Source: Cunninghamella blakesleeana
Taxonomy: Eukaryota; Mucoromycota; Mucoromycetes; Mucorales; Cunninghamellaceae
Direction: 5' to 3'
Assembly (NCBI GenBank): GCA_017871115.1
Contig: JAFCIZ010000005.1
Coordinates: 2,154,501 to 2,218,500 of the forward strand
DNA: 64,000 bases
Position numbers and translations under genes: made by a program
In this document: positions 23,927 to 37,686 of the stretch, one piece after another
How the letters are laid out: each line of letters starts with the position of its first letter
How positions within the stretch are numbered: position 1 is the stretch's first letter
Notes under the pieces: model-generated
The model's database searches: none
What the model was told of the DNA's origin: nothing
What the model saw: only the letters and a program-made list of their open reading frames with translations

Positions 23927-26846
23927 AATAAGATCATGTGTGTATGTGTATATTTTTATTTTTAATAAATTATTTTAACGAAAAAAATTAAGTTTTGATT
24001 CAATCCCAGCTTTGCATGAATTATGATATGACCTATTCATTCAATAGGGTACACTGTTTTATACTAATAAATGATATATAAATATAAATACAATATAGTA
24101 TATCTAAATACATAGGTACTCGATATTCATAAAGAAGAAACCATTTACAATGATAAAAAGAATCTTCAATAGCAAATAATTAAATAAGGTTGGGACAGCG
24201 AAGAATTAAATATACATTCGGACAGAGCGCCAGGTTTCCTTTTTTAGAAAGAATGTATTTTTTTCTCTTTACTACCCTCTTAATATTACAACATATACAA
24301 CAACTTTGCACATACGCATATTAAGAACCTTTTTCAGTATTTATCATTATATTTTTAAAAATATAATCATATATTCATTCTCATATATGTATTATTATTA
24401 TTATTATTATTATTTTTCATTATTACCCCCCCCCTCGATCAATTCTAGTATGATATATTTATTAAAGATACCATAATCTTCGATTTTTTTATTATTAAAT
24501 GATCGATAAATAATTTAAAGATTACGAGAAGCATAAAAAATACTATTATGTCGTTTGTAACCAACTAATAGGATAAAAATAGTTAAACTTTCTATTTTTG
24601 TTAAATATTTAATAATTCTTGGATTTTTTTTTAATAGCTGTAGCTCTTTTTTAGTCCCTCTTTATTTTTATAAATTTATATTTTTATTAAATGATAGAAT
24701 ATATTATTTTTCAAAGTCATAGTGTATTTTGATTATGCAATATTATGAAAGCGTATTAAAAACAAGCAAGTAAAAATTTATATAACCTTGAAATAATCAA
24801 CGTATATGAAAAAGCAAGTGATTATTTAAAAAATACTAAAGTAATAGTTTTAATAATAGTTTTATATTATTATATATATACATAATAAAATATCTATTAT
24901 CTACTTGTTTATAATTATTATTGTTTAATGTACATTTAAAGTTTATTGATAACTAAAATCATTAACAATAATGGCAACAGCAGCATGGAATGTTAAGTGT
25001 AACTAGAGTTTAAAAAAAGTATATTTACAACAAAGAGGTAAAAAAGCCACAAGGATAAAGGATATAGGCATCAAATAGCAATATATATAAGCTTTTAACT
25101 ATTATCAAAGTAACAGTACATATAGATAAAATTGATATATATATATATATATATCAAAAAAAAAGAAATGTATCACTAATACAGACATTCAATTCTTAAA
25201 ATAACCACTTTCTCTGATATTAATGTATCATATTTATTTAAAATATCATTAACCAATAAAAAAATTTAAATACTTTAATGAAAAATAATTGTATTTAATT
25301 CATTAATCGATCACTATAAAAATAATAAAGAAAATGACTTTTTCATGAAAAGAAACGATAAGCAAAGGTTCTAATTAAAATAGTAATAATAATTGGCATG
25401 CACTTCATAAAACATATATAATTTAAAAAAGGATAGTATAGCACATTTAGTATTAAGCACAAGTACAAATACCGTTGTTGGAACTTTTTTATTACAAACT
25501 TTTGATCTTTCAAGAATGCTATGAGTTTTATCTAGGGTACCAAGAAAAAATTCATTAGAATTTTTACCCAAACCTTCAAAATGCTTTCAGTTATAGGATA
25601 AGTGCAGGCTATACCAACGCCATCAAAATATTTGTTTACTGGAACAATATAATCAGAACCTTCAGCTTAACTTTATGCATATCAATTGCTAAATCTAATA
25701 AATCTTAATACTTCAAAAGAGATAGGATCTTGATCTTATTAAAATATAGTAAAGTGATCAAAAAATAAAGATAGCTCTCACTATTTTATTACTGTTATTA
25801 ATAAAAGAAGTAAGATGTGACTTGAGATAAAATAAAAAATTGATACACTTTTTTATATTTGTAGTTATCAACAATCAACGTTATCATTTAAAGATAAACG
25901 TAATGAAATATATATTTTAAATGGAGAAGAGGATATTGATCTACATAATGTTTTATGGAATGATTTTCAGTTTCCATAGCTTTACATAATGGAAACACTT
26001 TTTGAATAACGTACATTCTTTTTTTTACTTTATTTTAAATAGATGTGTAGAATTAATCAAACGTCACTTTTACGCACTTTATTATTGAATTTAATAATAA
26101 TTTATAATCATTCATTATAATTTTATTTTAGTTTATTATTATAAAATAAAGATGGCGTGTAATTATGAAAGTTATAAAGGCTGATAAATAGTAATAAAAT
26201 TTTCCCATTCTTTTTCTTTCTTTTTCTCTATGGTTGTCTATCTTTTATATCAGACGATTAGCTTTATAATTTCGACTATTGTTTTTTAAAAAAAATGATA
26301 AAAATTTTATAAAATTATGATACATCATGAAAGTTCTATAGTGTAATTTGTTTTATAAAATAAAATGAATAAAATCCCTGTAGGTAGAAAAAAATGAGCA
26401 GAGTTTTCAATGGTAGAAGATATATTTTTTTTTACTTATTGGCATTTTTTTTCTTTTAAAAAAAATATAGATCTATATACAGTCGTTGTTTATATATTAT
26501 CTAACATTTTAGAGCTTTTCATGAATATTAATACTAAAACAAAAATCCAAAAATTTAAAGTTATCATAATAACTATCATTCAAATCAAAATATATAGGTA
26601 GAAAAAAAAAGTGCACATTTCCGTATTGGTTTTGAATTGTTTACAGCTCCAAAAGATGCTTATTACTATAAAATCAAAAGCCAAAATTGTTTTTAAGAAT
26701 AGAAAATAACACCTATTTTCATCGCCATAAATAAAATAAAGATCCTAATAATAATCAACCTTATACGAAAGTCATGGTAATGAAATATTAGTATATATAC
26801 AAAAAAACATAAAAGACTATATATTTAAAATTCATTTCTATTTCTT

Positions 26847-26880
<34 letters not shown>

Positions 26881-27737
26881 ATAATAATAATAATAATAAT
26901 AAAATCAACGAATATGAATAATTATATATTATATGACGGCACATCAATAGCAATAATAATAAACTGATATTTTAGATATTTATGCGGGGAAGATCAAATC
27001 ACAGTTTTTAGGATATCGGTGTTATTATTAACCGTAACAAAACACTAGATTGATCAATTATTGATAAATAACAACACTCTTAATCAGAAAAATATTAAAT
27101 ATTTAATTTATAATAAGGCCATTACACATATTACTTATATTAATAAAAAAAAAAAAAACATTGCATATTTATATTACCATTATTACAAATATCATTCTAT
27201 ACTTTTTTTTGTAAAAATAATATAGGTTGATCTAGTAAGGAGATAAACATACGTTAGGTTATCAATGTTCCAAATAGTGATTTTAGTTATTTATCGTCAA
27301 AAATGATATTTGATACTATCAACTAATTCATCTTTCAATAAAAATGTATTATACAACATTATATATTTTTTAAATCTCTAGTGAATAAATGGCCCCACAA
27401 GAATACGTTACCCTTCATAGGATAAGTTTCTTTATTTTATAATTATTTATTGTTTAACAGATAGCACCTGATCAGATAGTTTCTAAAAATGCTCAAAATA
27501 AACTTAAAAGATTGTTACATTCTTATTTTATTTTGTGGCTTTTCTTTACAATAAAAAAAAATAAATAGATCTCTTTTAAAAAAAAAAAAATCAATTTAAA
27601 CCTTATGATCTTCTTATTTAGCCAAGTTTTCCCGGATTGACGGCTTTGGGGATGATTGCGTTACTATCTGACTTTGTAATTTATCAGCGAAGAGCCGTTG
27701 TTTTAAAGAGATAAGTATTAAAAAAGGAAATTTATAG
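23927..27737. other. Gene desert with decayed coding fragments
   Basis: About 3.8 kb without an intact gene. Several short segments still read like protein but are interrupted by stops or frameshifts: minus strand about 25371-25745, plus strand about 25862-25978 and about 26613-26693, and plus strand about 27389-27540, which begins MAPQEYVTLHR. Near 26880-26900 there is an AAT repeat and near 26850-26878 a TA run. No recognisable transposase or reverse transcriptase was identified. The simplest reading is remnants of lost genes or old mobile elements. Confidence 0.5.
25371..25745 (-). pseudogene. Probable decayed gene fragment, family unknown
   Basis: On the minus strand three overlapping frames carry protein-like text that continues only if small frameshifts are allowed. 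The segments read in order DQDPISFEVL, then DLLDLAIDMHKVK, then SDYIVPVNKYFDGVG, then NEFFLGTLDKTHSILERSK. Stops and frame changes break it, which is the pattern of a relic. I do not recognise the family. Confidence 0.4.
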
Positions 27738-27746
27738 ATGAGTCAT
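27738..27746. promoter_or_regulatory. Perfect Gcn4/AP-1 site upstream of the bZIP gene
   Basis: ATGAGTCAT is the palindromic optimum for Gcn4-type bZIP proteins. It lies 447 bp upstream of the bZIP start codon and about 43 bp upstream of a TATAAA. That position suits autoregulation. Confidence 0.6.
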
Positions 27747-27759
27747 TTCTAAGAATGAG

Positions 27760-27794
27760 CCAATCATTTTTGATTTTTTAAAACAACTATAAAA
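27760..27794 (+). promoter_or_regulatory. CCAAT box and TATA box of the bZIP gene
   Basis: CCAAT (followed by CA) lies at 27760-27764 and TATAAA at 27789-27794. A pyrimidine-rich tract typical of fungal core promoters follows (about 27804-27848). Confidence 0.5.
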
Positions 27795-27945
27795 AAAAAA
27801 AATTTTTTTTTTCTCTCTTTCTTTTCTTTCTCTACTTTTTTTCTCTTCATATTAATTTATATTATATATATATTTTTTATTTTACCTGACGAAACCCTCT
27901 TCCCATTATCTAAAGCGCTTTTATAAATTTATTTTGTCTTTCGAC

Positions 27946-27963
27946 ATGTCTTTCTCTGCTTAA
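27946..27963 (+). promoter_or_regulatory. uORF1 of the bZIP gene (5 codons)
   Basis: ATG TCT TTC TCT GCT TAA in the presumed leader encodes MSFSA. It lies 152 bp downstream of the TATA box and 90 nt upstream of uORF2. Very short first uORFs that allow reinitiation are typical of the GCN4/ATF4/cpc-1 control system. Confidence 0.55.
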
Positions 27964-28053
27964 ATTTTTTTTCTCGTACCCATTCTGTACGAATTCGCGA
28001 TTATACACATTTTATTTTTACTGATTTTACAATATATACTAGTTTAGTCCATT

Positions 28054-28155
28054 ATGGCAAACGACAATTCTTTATCAAGATGTCTTCTCAATAAGAACAA
28101 TAACAATAATAACAATAATAACAATAATAATAACAATAACAATAAACCTTGTTAG
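28054..28155 (+). promoter_or_regulatory. uORF2 of the bZIP gene (33 codons)
   Basis: It starts at the ATG of ATTATGG and encodes MANDNSLSRCLLNK followed by an Asn run and KPC. The stop (28153-28155) is 37 nt before the main ATG. GTTAGT at the stop resembles a splice donor, but no good acceptor lies before 28193. As read, it would block access to the main frame, as cpc-1 uORF2 does. Confidence 0.55.
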
Positions 28156-28192
28156 TTTTATCAATTAAATATTTTTTTTTTAAAAAAAAACA

Positions 28193-29122
28193 ATGAATAC
28201 CAACAACAATAATAATCATACCGTTGCTTCATCCAATAAACATCATCCAAAAAATAATAACAAAACAATGGAACAAGACTTATTTGAATTTTTTGATTCT
28301 TTATCTCAACCCTCACCCGTAGGTGAATGGTTCACTACTCCTTCTCATCAGCCATTACCATCAAGTGCTCATTCCAGTCCTGAAATAGCTACACCTTTGG
28401 ATATTCATTTATCTCCTCCTGTTAAGGTGGAAAATATCCCTGCCTCTCGTGTTCAAGCTACTTCATTAATTGGTGCTACTGGTTCAGCTGCTACTAATAT
28501 GAATGGCGGTGATTTGGATATGTCTGAAATTTTAAATTCTCCTCTTTTTGATTCACCTTCTTCTACACCTGCCATGACACCTGCCATGCCCCAAGTAGAT
28601 ATGTTTTCTGAACTTCATCAAGATTTACCTTCTGCTTTGGCTGCTTTTGTTGCTGCTGTTTCATCTGTCACTAGTAATAACAACAACAACACTTCTAATA
28701 CATCAACACCTATTATTCCTACTTTACCTTTAAATGTAAACGTGAATAATAGCAATGTCTCCTCCTCTCCCTCACCATCATCATCATCATCATCAAACAT
28801 TAATAATAATAATCGCAAAAGATCTCATTCTTCAAGTAATGATGATAATACTACATTGACCGCTGATGAAGCTGCTATTAAGCGACAAAAGAATACAGAT
28901 GCTGCTAGAAGATCTCGATTAAAAAAGGTTATGAAGATGGAATCTTTAGAAAAAAGAGTGAATGAATTAGAACGTATGAATGCACAATTATTACTTCGTG
29001 TTGCCGTTTTGGATTCCGAAAAATCTCATTTGCAAACCAAAGAAGCTACTCACGAAGCCCGTATCAAGACTTTGGAAAATCAATTAGCTGAAGCTCACAA
29101 AGCTCTTGCTTCTCGATCTTAA
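28193..29122 (+). CDS. Gcn4/CPC1-type bZIP transcription factor
   Basis: Single exon, 309 aa. The C-terminus holds the DNA-binding basic region (KRQKNTDAARRSRLKK, about residues 230-245; Gcn4 has NTEAARRSR). A leucine zipper follows with Leu at 252, 259, 266, 273 and 280. The N-terminal part is Ser/Asn/Pro-rich with acidic and hydrophobic patches (LFEFFDSL, MFSELHQDLPSAL) that suit activation domains. In fungi this family switches on amino-acid biosynthesis under starvation, and its own translation is controlled by uORFs through eIF2alpha phosphorylation. Both the uORF layout and an upstream Gcn4 site are present here. Targets probably include threonine dehydratase in this window. Direct evidence of binding is not available from the sequence. 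Confidence 0.92.
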   Translation: MNTNNNNNHTVASSNKHHPKNNNKTMEQDLFEFFDSLSQPSPVGEWFTTPSHQPLPSSAHSSPEIATPLDIHLSPPVKVENIPASRVQATSLIGATGSAATNMNGGDLDMSEILNSPLFDSPSSTPAMTPAMPQVDMFSELHQDLPSALAAFVAAVSSVTSNNNNNTSNTSTPIIPTLPLNVNVNNSNVSSSPSPSSSSSSNINNNNRKRSHSSSNDDNTTLTADEAAIKRQKNTDAARRSRLKKVMKMESLEKRVNELERMNAQLLLRVAVLDSEKSHLQTKEATHEARIKTLENQLAEAHKALASRS

Positions 29123-29621
29123 ATATTTTTTTAAATTTAATTAATTTTTTTCTCTTATTTAATATATATATATTTATCGTTTTTGTTTTTTTATTTTTTC
29201 ATACTTGATCATATTTTTTTTTTTTTTTAAATAAATAAGTAAATATTTATAATACCAAAAAAAAATTTTAAAAAAGAATCTGTTGGGGTAATAATTTATA
29301 ATACAAGTTTTTGGGTTATTTATTAAATGTATATGTAAGGTTTTTTTTCATCATTTATTCATTATCACAAATATATATAATAAATGCGCTCCAATAAATA
29401 AAATTATTATAATTTATACAACAATTAATGCACTAGATAAAAATTAATATCAAAAGGAGAAAAAGAGCTGTTTCCAATTTTTCAAGATAAAGATAAAAAA
29501 AATATTTCATCCTCAGTTTAGTTGACCCGGACGGACATTAATTTAAACGCGATTTTTTAATTTTTTTTTTTTTTTTCCCTTCTTTTTCTTGTATTTTTTT
29601 TTATTTTTGAAAGAAATAAAC
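29123..29621. other. Intergenic, bZIP / ceramidase
   Basis: Holds the bZIP 3' end and the ceramidase promoter. Mostly A/T runs, with a small GC-richer stretch (GACCCGGACGGAC, 29523-29535) about 90 bp before the ceramidase start. No gene seen. Confidence 0.5.
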
Positions 29622-30947
29622 ATGGATAAGGATATTCAATATTATTGGGGCGAACCGTAATCAATATATTTTATTTATTTAATTTGTATCTAAACTTGTA
29701 TTTATCTAGTTATTAAATATAATAGTATTTTTATTTTATTTTAAATAGTACCTCTACTATTGACTGGTGTGAAGTAAAAGAGCAAAGAGCCTTTTTTATA
29801 TGTTCCTGAATATTTATTTGTACTAATAATAACACTGTTTTTATCTCTTTTTAAACTAGGAAAACTATGCCTTCTCACCGTATATAGCTGAATTCATTAA
29901 TACTACTACAAATCTTAGTTTTGGTAAAATTACAAACACACAAATATATATGTATATATATATATATACATATATATCTGACAATCTTTTATGACTTTTT
30001 TTATTAGCTTTATTGTCTTTCTTTGGCTTATACAATTCAATAAAAAACAATTTTAACAAGTCTTTTATTGTTGCTCATCTTGGTGTATTACTTGTTGCTA
30101 TTGGATCTTGGTGCTTTCATATGACTCTACAATATGATATGCAGTTATTAGACGAGTTACCAAGTAATGTCTATTTTTTACAAGTAATATAGATAACAAT
30201 GTTTTTCTTTTTTACTAACTTGTATCAATTTATTTTATAATTATTATTTTACAGTGATATATGTAGCTTGTATTATGGTTTGGCATAGGTAACTTATATA
30301 TAATTATCATAGGTTTATATAAAGATAAAAATAAAAATAAAAATAAATAAATGTATTAATAATAATCACATTCGCTTTTTTATTATTTTTATTATTGTTT
30401 TTTTTTTAAAAAAAAAATTAGTATTGAAGTATACAACAAGAAAAAATATGGTGTCGGGTTAATTTTATTCTTGTTTTTTTACTCAGCATTTGTCACTTAT
30501 TCCTACATCATCATTAACAACCCAGTATTTCATCAAGTATCCTATGCCATTTTAGTCATTTCTATTGTTTATCGATCCACATATCTTGTACATCACTTAC
30601 CAGCCGATTTACCAAGATATGATTATATTCAACCTCGATTAGTTCAATTATTAAAATTATCAGCATCAGGGTTTATTGTTGCTTTCCTTCTTTGGAATAT
30701 TGATAATGTATTTTGTACCTATTTAAGACAATTTCGTACAATGGTTCCTTATGCTTTTGGTAGTATTTCTCAATTGCATGGCTGGTGGCATAATCTTACT
30801 AGCATTGGTTGTTATTATTTTGTCGTTTATTGCGAATGGGTGCATCAAGTGTTGGATGATCAAAATACGGATCAATATGAGTTGGTTTGGGTGGCAGGAT
30901 TCATATGTTATTTACGAAAATTGAAAATAGATAATAAAAAACTTTAG
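29622..30947 (+). CDS. Alkaline ceramidase
   Basis: Exons 29622-29656, 29749-29773, 29860-29923, 30008-30163, 30255-30288 and 30422-30947 give 279 aa. The N-terminal signature STIDWCEENYAFSPYIAE is the hallmark of the YPC1/YDC1/ACER family. Zinc-binding histidines appear in SWCFHMTLQYDMQLLDELPM and near the C-terminus in QLHGWWHNL. About seven hydrophobic helices are predicted. The enzyme hydrolyses ceramide (or phyto/dihydroceramide) in the ER or Golgi to a sphingoid base and fatty acid. Five of the six exons are short, three of them under 40 nt. Confidence 0.95.
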
Positions 30948-31601
30948 AAAGAGAATACATAAATTATTTGATATTGATTATTGATTATTTAATAATAAAT
31001 GCATATAGATGATACAATATATATATTTGTTTATTAATTTATTTTTATTCATAATAAGCATTCTTCTTTATATGGTTCTTTTTTTTAAAAAAAAAAAAAA
31101 TAAGGCTAAATAATCACATATGAAAATTTAGTGTAACCGATTATTATTGAATGGCTCAAATAATAGACAAAATAAAATCTTTCAAAAAAGCCTATGTACA
31201 GTATAATACAAGAAAAGTGTATATTATATATAAATAATATTAATTTTTTATTTTACTTGTCTTATTTTTTTAATCTTTATCATTATTTTTATTACCATTT
31301 TAAAAAAAGATTATTATCATTATCATTATTACATTGTATTACAGAAAATATTTATACAAATGTGGCAAGTTATATTAATAACAAGTGTATATAAAACATT
31401 CATTAAAGCATTTTTTATAATTTTTTGCCCTAATATTTTTTTTTTTTTCGAAAGCGTCACGGCACAGCGGAGAAAATACGTGGTTTAAATTTATTGAATT
31501 CTTTCAATATTTTTTTCCCTTTTACTTTCCCCTTTTTTCGCTTTCCATTTTCCTTTTTTTTTTCTTTCTTTCTTTCTACAGTTTTTTAAACATATTTCAA
31601 A
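30948..31601. other. Intergenic, ceramidase / SEC23
   Basis: Contains the SEC23 promoter. A GC-richer block (about 31450-31480, GCGTCACGGCACAGCGG) stands out and is followed by pyrimidine-rich tracts up to the start codon. No gene seen. Confidence 0.5.
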
Positions 31602-34938
<3,337 letters not shown>

Positions 34939-35309
34939 ATTACATTTTATCTTATATTCACACACATACACACACACCTATTTTTTATTTTATTTTTTTT
35001 GAACAATCATTTTTATTTATTATTATTATTATTATTATGCATTTGGATTATCACTTTTTTTTATTATTATATTTTTTTTTAAAAAAAACCAGTGTATAAA
35101 AACCAATTTTTTCATATGATTTTTAAACTCAATTACTGACAAAACGTTTCTTTTTTTTTTGTGGGGAAAGAAAAAAAATAAATTGAATAAAATTATATAA
35201 AATACCTTTTTTCTTTTCTCTCTCTCTTTCTTTCTTTTTCTTTTTTCTTTTTTTTTTCATTCTCTTCTATTTATATATCCTTTATATTTATATAATAATA
35301 ATTATAATC
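34939..35309. promoter_or_regulatory. Promoter region of the hydratase gene
   Basis: Between SEC23 and the next gene on the same strand. It carries a T-tract joined to an A-tract at about 35071-35088 and a long CT-rich tract (about 35206-35270) immediately upstream of the start codon, a typical fungal transcription-initiation environment. Confidence 0.5.
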
Positions 35310-36113
35310 ATGTCAGAACGTCAAATTATTGTTACTATTGCTAATAATGTCGCCACACTTACCTTAAATCGGCCAAAGAGAGGTAACTCATTAACACCAC
35401 AAATGAATGATGAAATTTTGGAAGTGTTACCCAAATTAGCGGCCGATCCAGAAGTACGTGTATTAGTTTTAACGGGTGCAGGAAAATACTTTTGTACAGG
35501 AATGGATTTATCAGGAGGTGGAGGACTTGATCCAGAAACCGTAAAACAAGGCTTTGCTAAAGGCTTGTTAGTTTTTGATGCATTTTATCGATTCCCTAAA
35601 CCAGTGATTGCACGTGTGAATGGGCCATGTTATGGTGGTGGTGTTGGTCTTGTATTTACAACAGATATTCGCGTTGCTACCAAGGATGTCTTTTTCGCCT
35701 TAACAGAAGTGAAGCGTGGGATCATTCCGGCCATTATCTCTCAATATATTGTCCCTGAAGTTGGACCCCAAAAGGCTAAGGAATACATGTTGACAGGTCG
35801 TAAGGTACATATGGACGAAGCTACATTTATAAATAAAAAAGTGAATACAGTGGATGAATTGGATAATGCGGTAAAAGAATATGTAGATTCTTTAGTGGAT
35901 TCGGCTCCTGGAGCTATGGCAAATATTAAACGATTGGTTGATGGAGTTTATCATGGTGCTAGTAAGGAAAGACTTGAAAGTATTAAACACCATGTAGAAG
36001 GTGCCTATTTGGAAATGATGCAATCAGATGAATCTGTCTTTGGTATTTCTGCTTTCCTTTCAAAAGAAAAACCTGATTGGAATCAATTCTTAAAGGATAA
36101 AGCCAAGTTGTAA
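35310..36113 (+). CDS. Peroxisomal enoyl-CoA hydratase/isomerase-family protein
   Basis: Intronless, 267 aa, one crotonase fold. The oxyanion-hole segments are GAGKYFCTGMDLSGG (about 57-71) and NGPCYGGGVGL (104-114). Glu133 in LTEVKRGIIPA sits where crotonases place a catalytic Glu. The C-terminus is KAKL, and AKL is a good PTS1 peroxisomal signal. Likely roles are fatty acid beta-oxidation (hydratase or Delta3-Delta2 isomerase). Isomerase and hydratase cannot be separated with confidence here. No introns, unlike most neighbours. Confidence 0.92.
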   Translation: MSERQIIVTIANNVATLTLNRPKRGNSLTPQMNDEILEVLPKLAADPEVRVLVLTGAGKYFCTGMDLSGGGGLDPETVKQGFAKGLLVFDAFYRFPKPVIARVNGPCYGGGVGLVFTTDIRVATKDVFFALTEVKRGIIPAIISQYIVPEVGPQKAKEYMLTGRKVHMDEATFINKKVNTVDELDNAVKEYVDSLVDSAPGAMANIKRLVDGVYHGASKERLESIKHHVEGAYLEMMQSDESVFGISAFLSKEKPDWNQFLKDKAKL

Positions 36114-36268
36114 AATAGATTCTTTTTTATTATTCGTGCTATTAATATTATTATCAAATAAAATATAATGAAAGATTATATACAAAATATGGGGAAAAGG
36201 TTTTTCTTTCTATTGTTTACTTTTTTTTATAAAATAATAAAATGCATACTAGTATTTATCACATTCAC

Positions 36269-36302
<34 letters not shown>

Positions 36303-37521
36303 TATAAAGGATATTCATTTTATTTTTACAGGTTTAGGCAGTTGAACCTTAATTTCTTTTTTAAAATTCAGGTAATTCATGTGTAATGGGGAGGCGGTAA
36401 AATAGTTTCGGATCACTTTAGACAAGCATAAATAAATAGAAATAAAAAAAAAAAGATGTTCAAGTCTATCTTTTTACATTTTTATTTCTTTTGCTCTTAC
36501 TTTTTTTAAAATATATTAATAAAACTACATTGTCCAATTGCTTTTTTCCTATTTTTTTATATTAGATTTTATTACAAAGATAAGTGCTATTATTTCTAAT
36601 AAATAGCGTTTTTCTTGTTAATAAAAAAGAGCGAGAACATCGTTGTAAAGTCAAAATATGAAGATTATTATTATTTTTTTAAAAAAAACCATTTTATTAT
36701 TACGTACAAAAAATTAAATTCGTCTGTTTTTTTTATGCACTATGCTTTTTTCCTTATCTGAGTTTTTATTTATTTTTTATATGCTGACATTAGTAAAATT
36801 TTCATTGACCAAGACTTATGTGTTGCTAAATATATTTATTTGAACTATTTAACTTAATAATGGAAAACAATAAAAGATTTTTTAACGATTATTTAACAAC
36901 ACTTTGCTTAGCTTATCTTGGCTTTTTTTTGACAAATTCTAGGTGAGTAAAATGGGCAATAGGTGTCCATATACTTGGATGATAAAACGGTACTCATTTA
37001 CCTAGTAAAATAAAAATAAAACGAATGGATTTAATCGATTTTCTATGTAACAATAATAATAATTATAATAATAGTAACCATATTTTTTATTATTAGTATT
37101 AAATAATTATAATAGTAAAAATGATACTAGACAGCATATAACCTTTATAGGTAACAACTCCGTATGTTTAAGGTAAGATGAGCCTTTTTTTTTTTTTGTT
37201 TCGAAATTATGAACTCAGGGCCAATGAATGTTGGTTATTTATTTCTTTGTTTTTCAATTTTTTTTTTTCCTCTCCTCTCTTTCTCTCTCTTTTTTTTTTC
37301 TTTCACTTTCTTTTTTCTTCTTTCTATTACAAAGGCTCCTTTTTTTTTCTAATTCAATACGAGCTATTACTATTTATATTCATATATATCCATATATATA
37401 TGTATTTTTATATATAAATATAATTTTTTTTTATAAATCGTTTATCTTAAATTATTTTATTTATTGTATTTTATAATTTTTATTTTATTTTTCCTTCCTT
37501 CTTTTTTCTCATAACCCTTAA
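36114..37521. other. Gene-poor stretch before VTS1-like gene
   Basis: Contains an AAT run (about 36271-36302), the possible small gene at 36860-37100, and long CT-rich tracts (about 37243-37350) that are probably the promoter or leader of the following gene. Otherwise AT-rich without recognisable features. Confidence 0.5.
36860..37099 (+). CDS. Doubtful small ORF with splice donor
   Basis: An ATG at 36860 opens MENNKRFFNDYLTTLCLAY and continues to TNSR, where a strong donor (AG|GTGAGT) starts at 36943. Using the AG at 37004-37005, a 63-nt intron joins it in frame to an Asn-rich tail of about 29 residues. The first exon has a single hydrophobic segment. No homologue is known to me. It may be a real small membrane protein, a relic or chance. 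Confidence 0.25.
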
Positions 37522-37650
37522 ATGTTACCTGGTGGTTTTAATACTCGTGGATCAAGACCAGTATCTGAAATTGTTAAACCTGGACACTATACTTCTACCT
37601 CTTCTGCTTCTTCCTCTGAAAGTAAGTCTTGTTGTATTGCTTTGGTATAC

Positions 37651-37686
<36 letters not shown>

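Noticed and set aside
26410..26601. 63-aa plus-strand ORF in the gene desert
   Set aside because: Composition is Phe/Ile/Lys-rich and matches random AT-rich sequence.
28054..28290. uORF2 spliced to the bZIP frame (donor GTTAGT at 28151)
   Set aside because: The only in-frame acceptor (after AACAAG, about 28276) lacks a pyrimidine tract, and the family layout favours two separate uORFs.
28618..28818. Minus-strand ORF within the bZIP gene
   Set aside because: Antisense shadow of Ser/Asn repeats.
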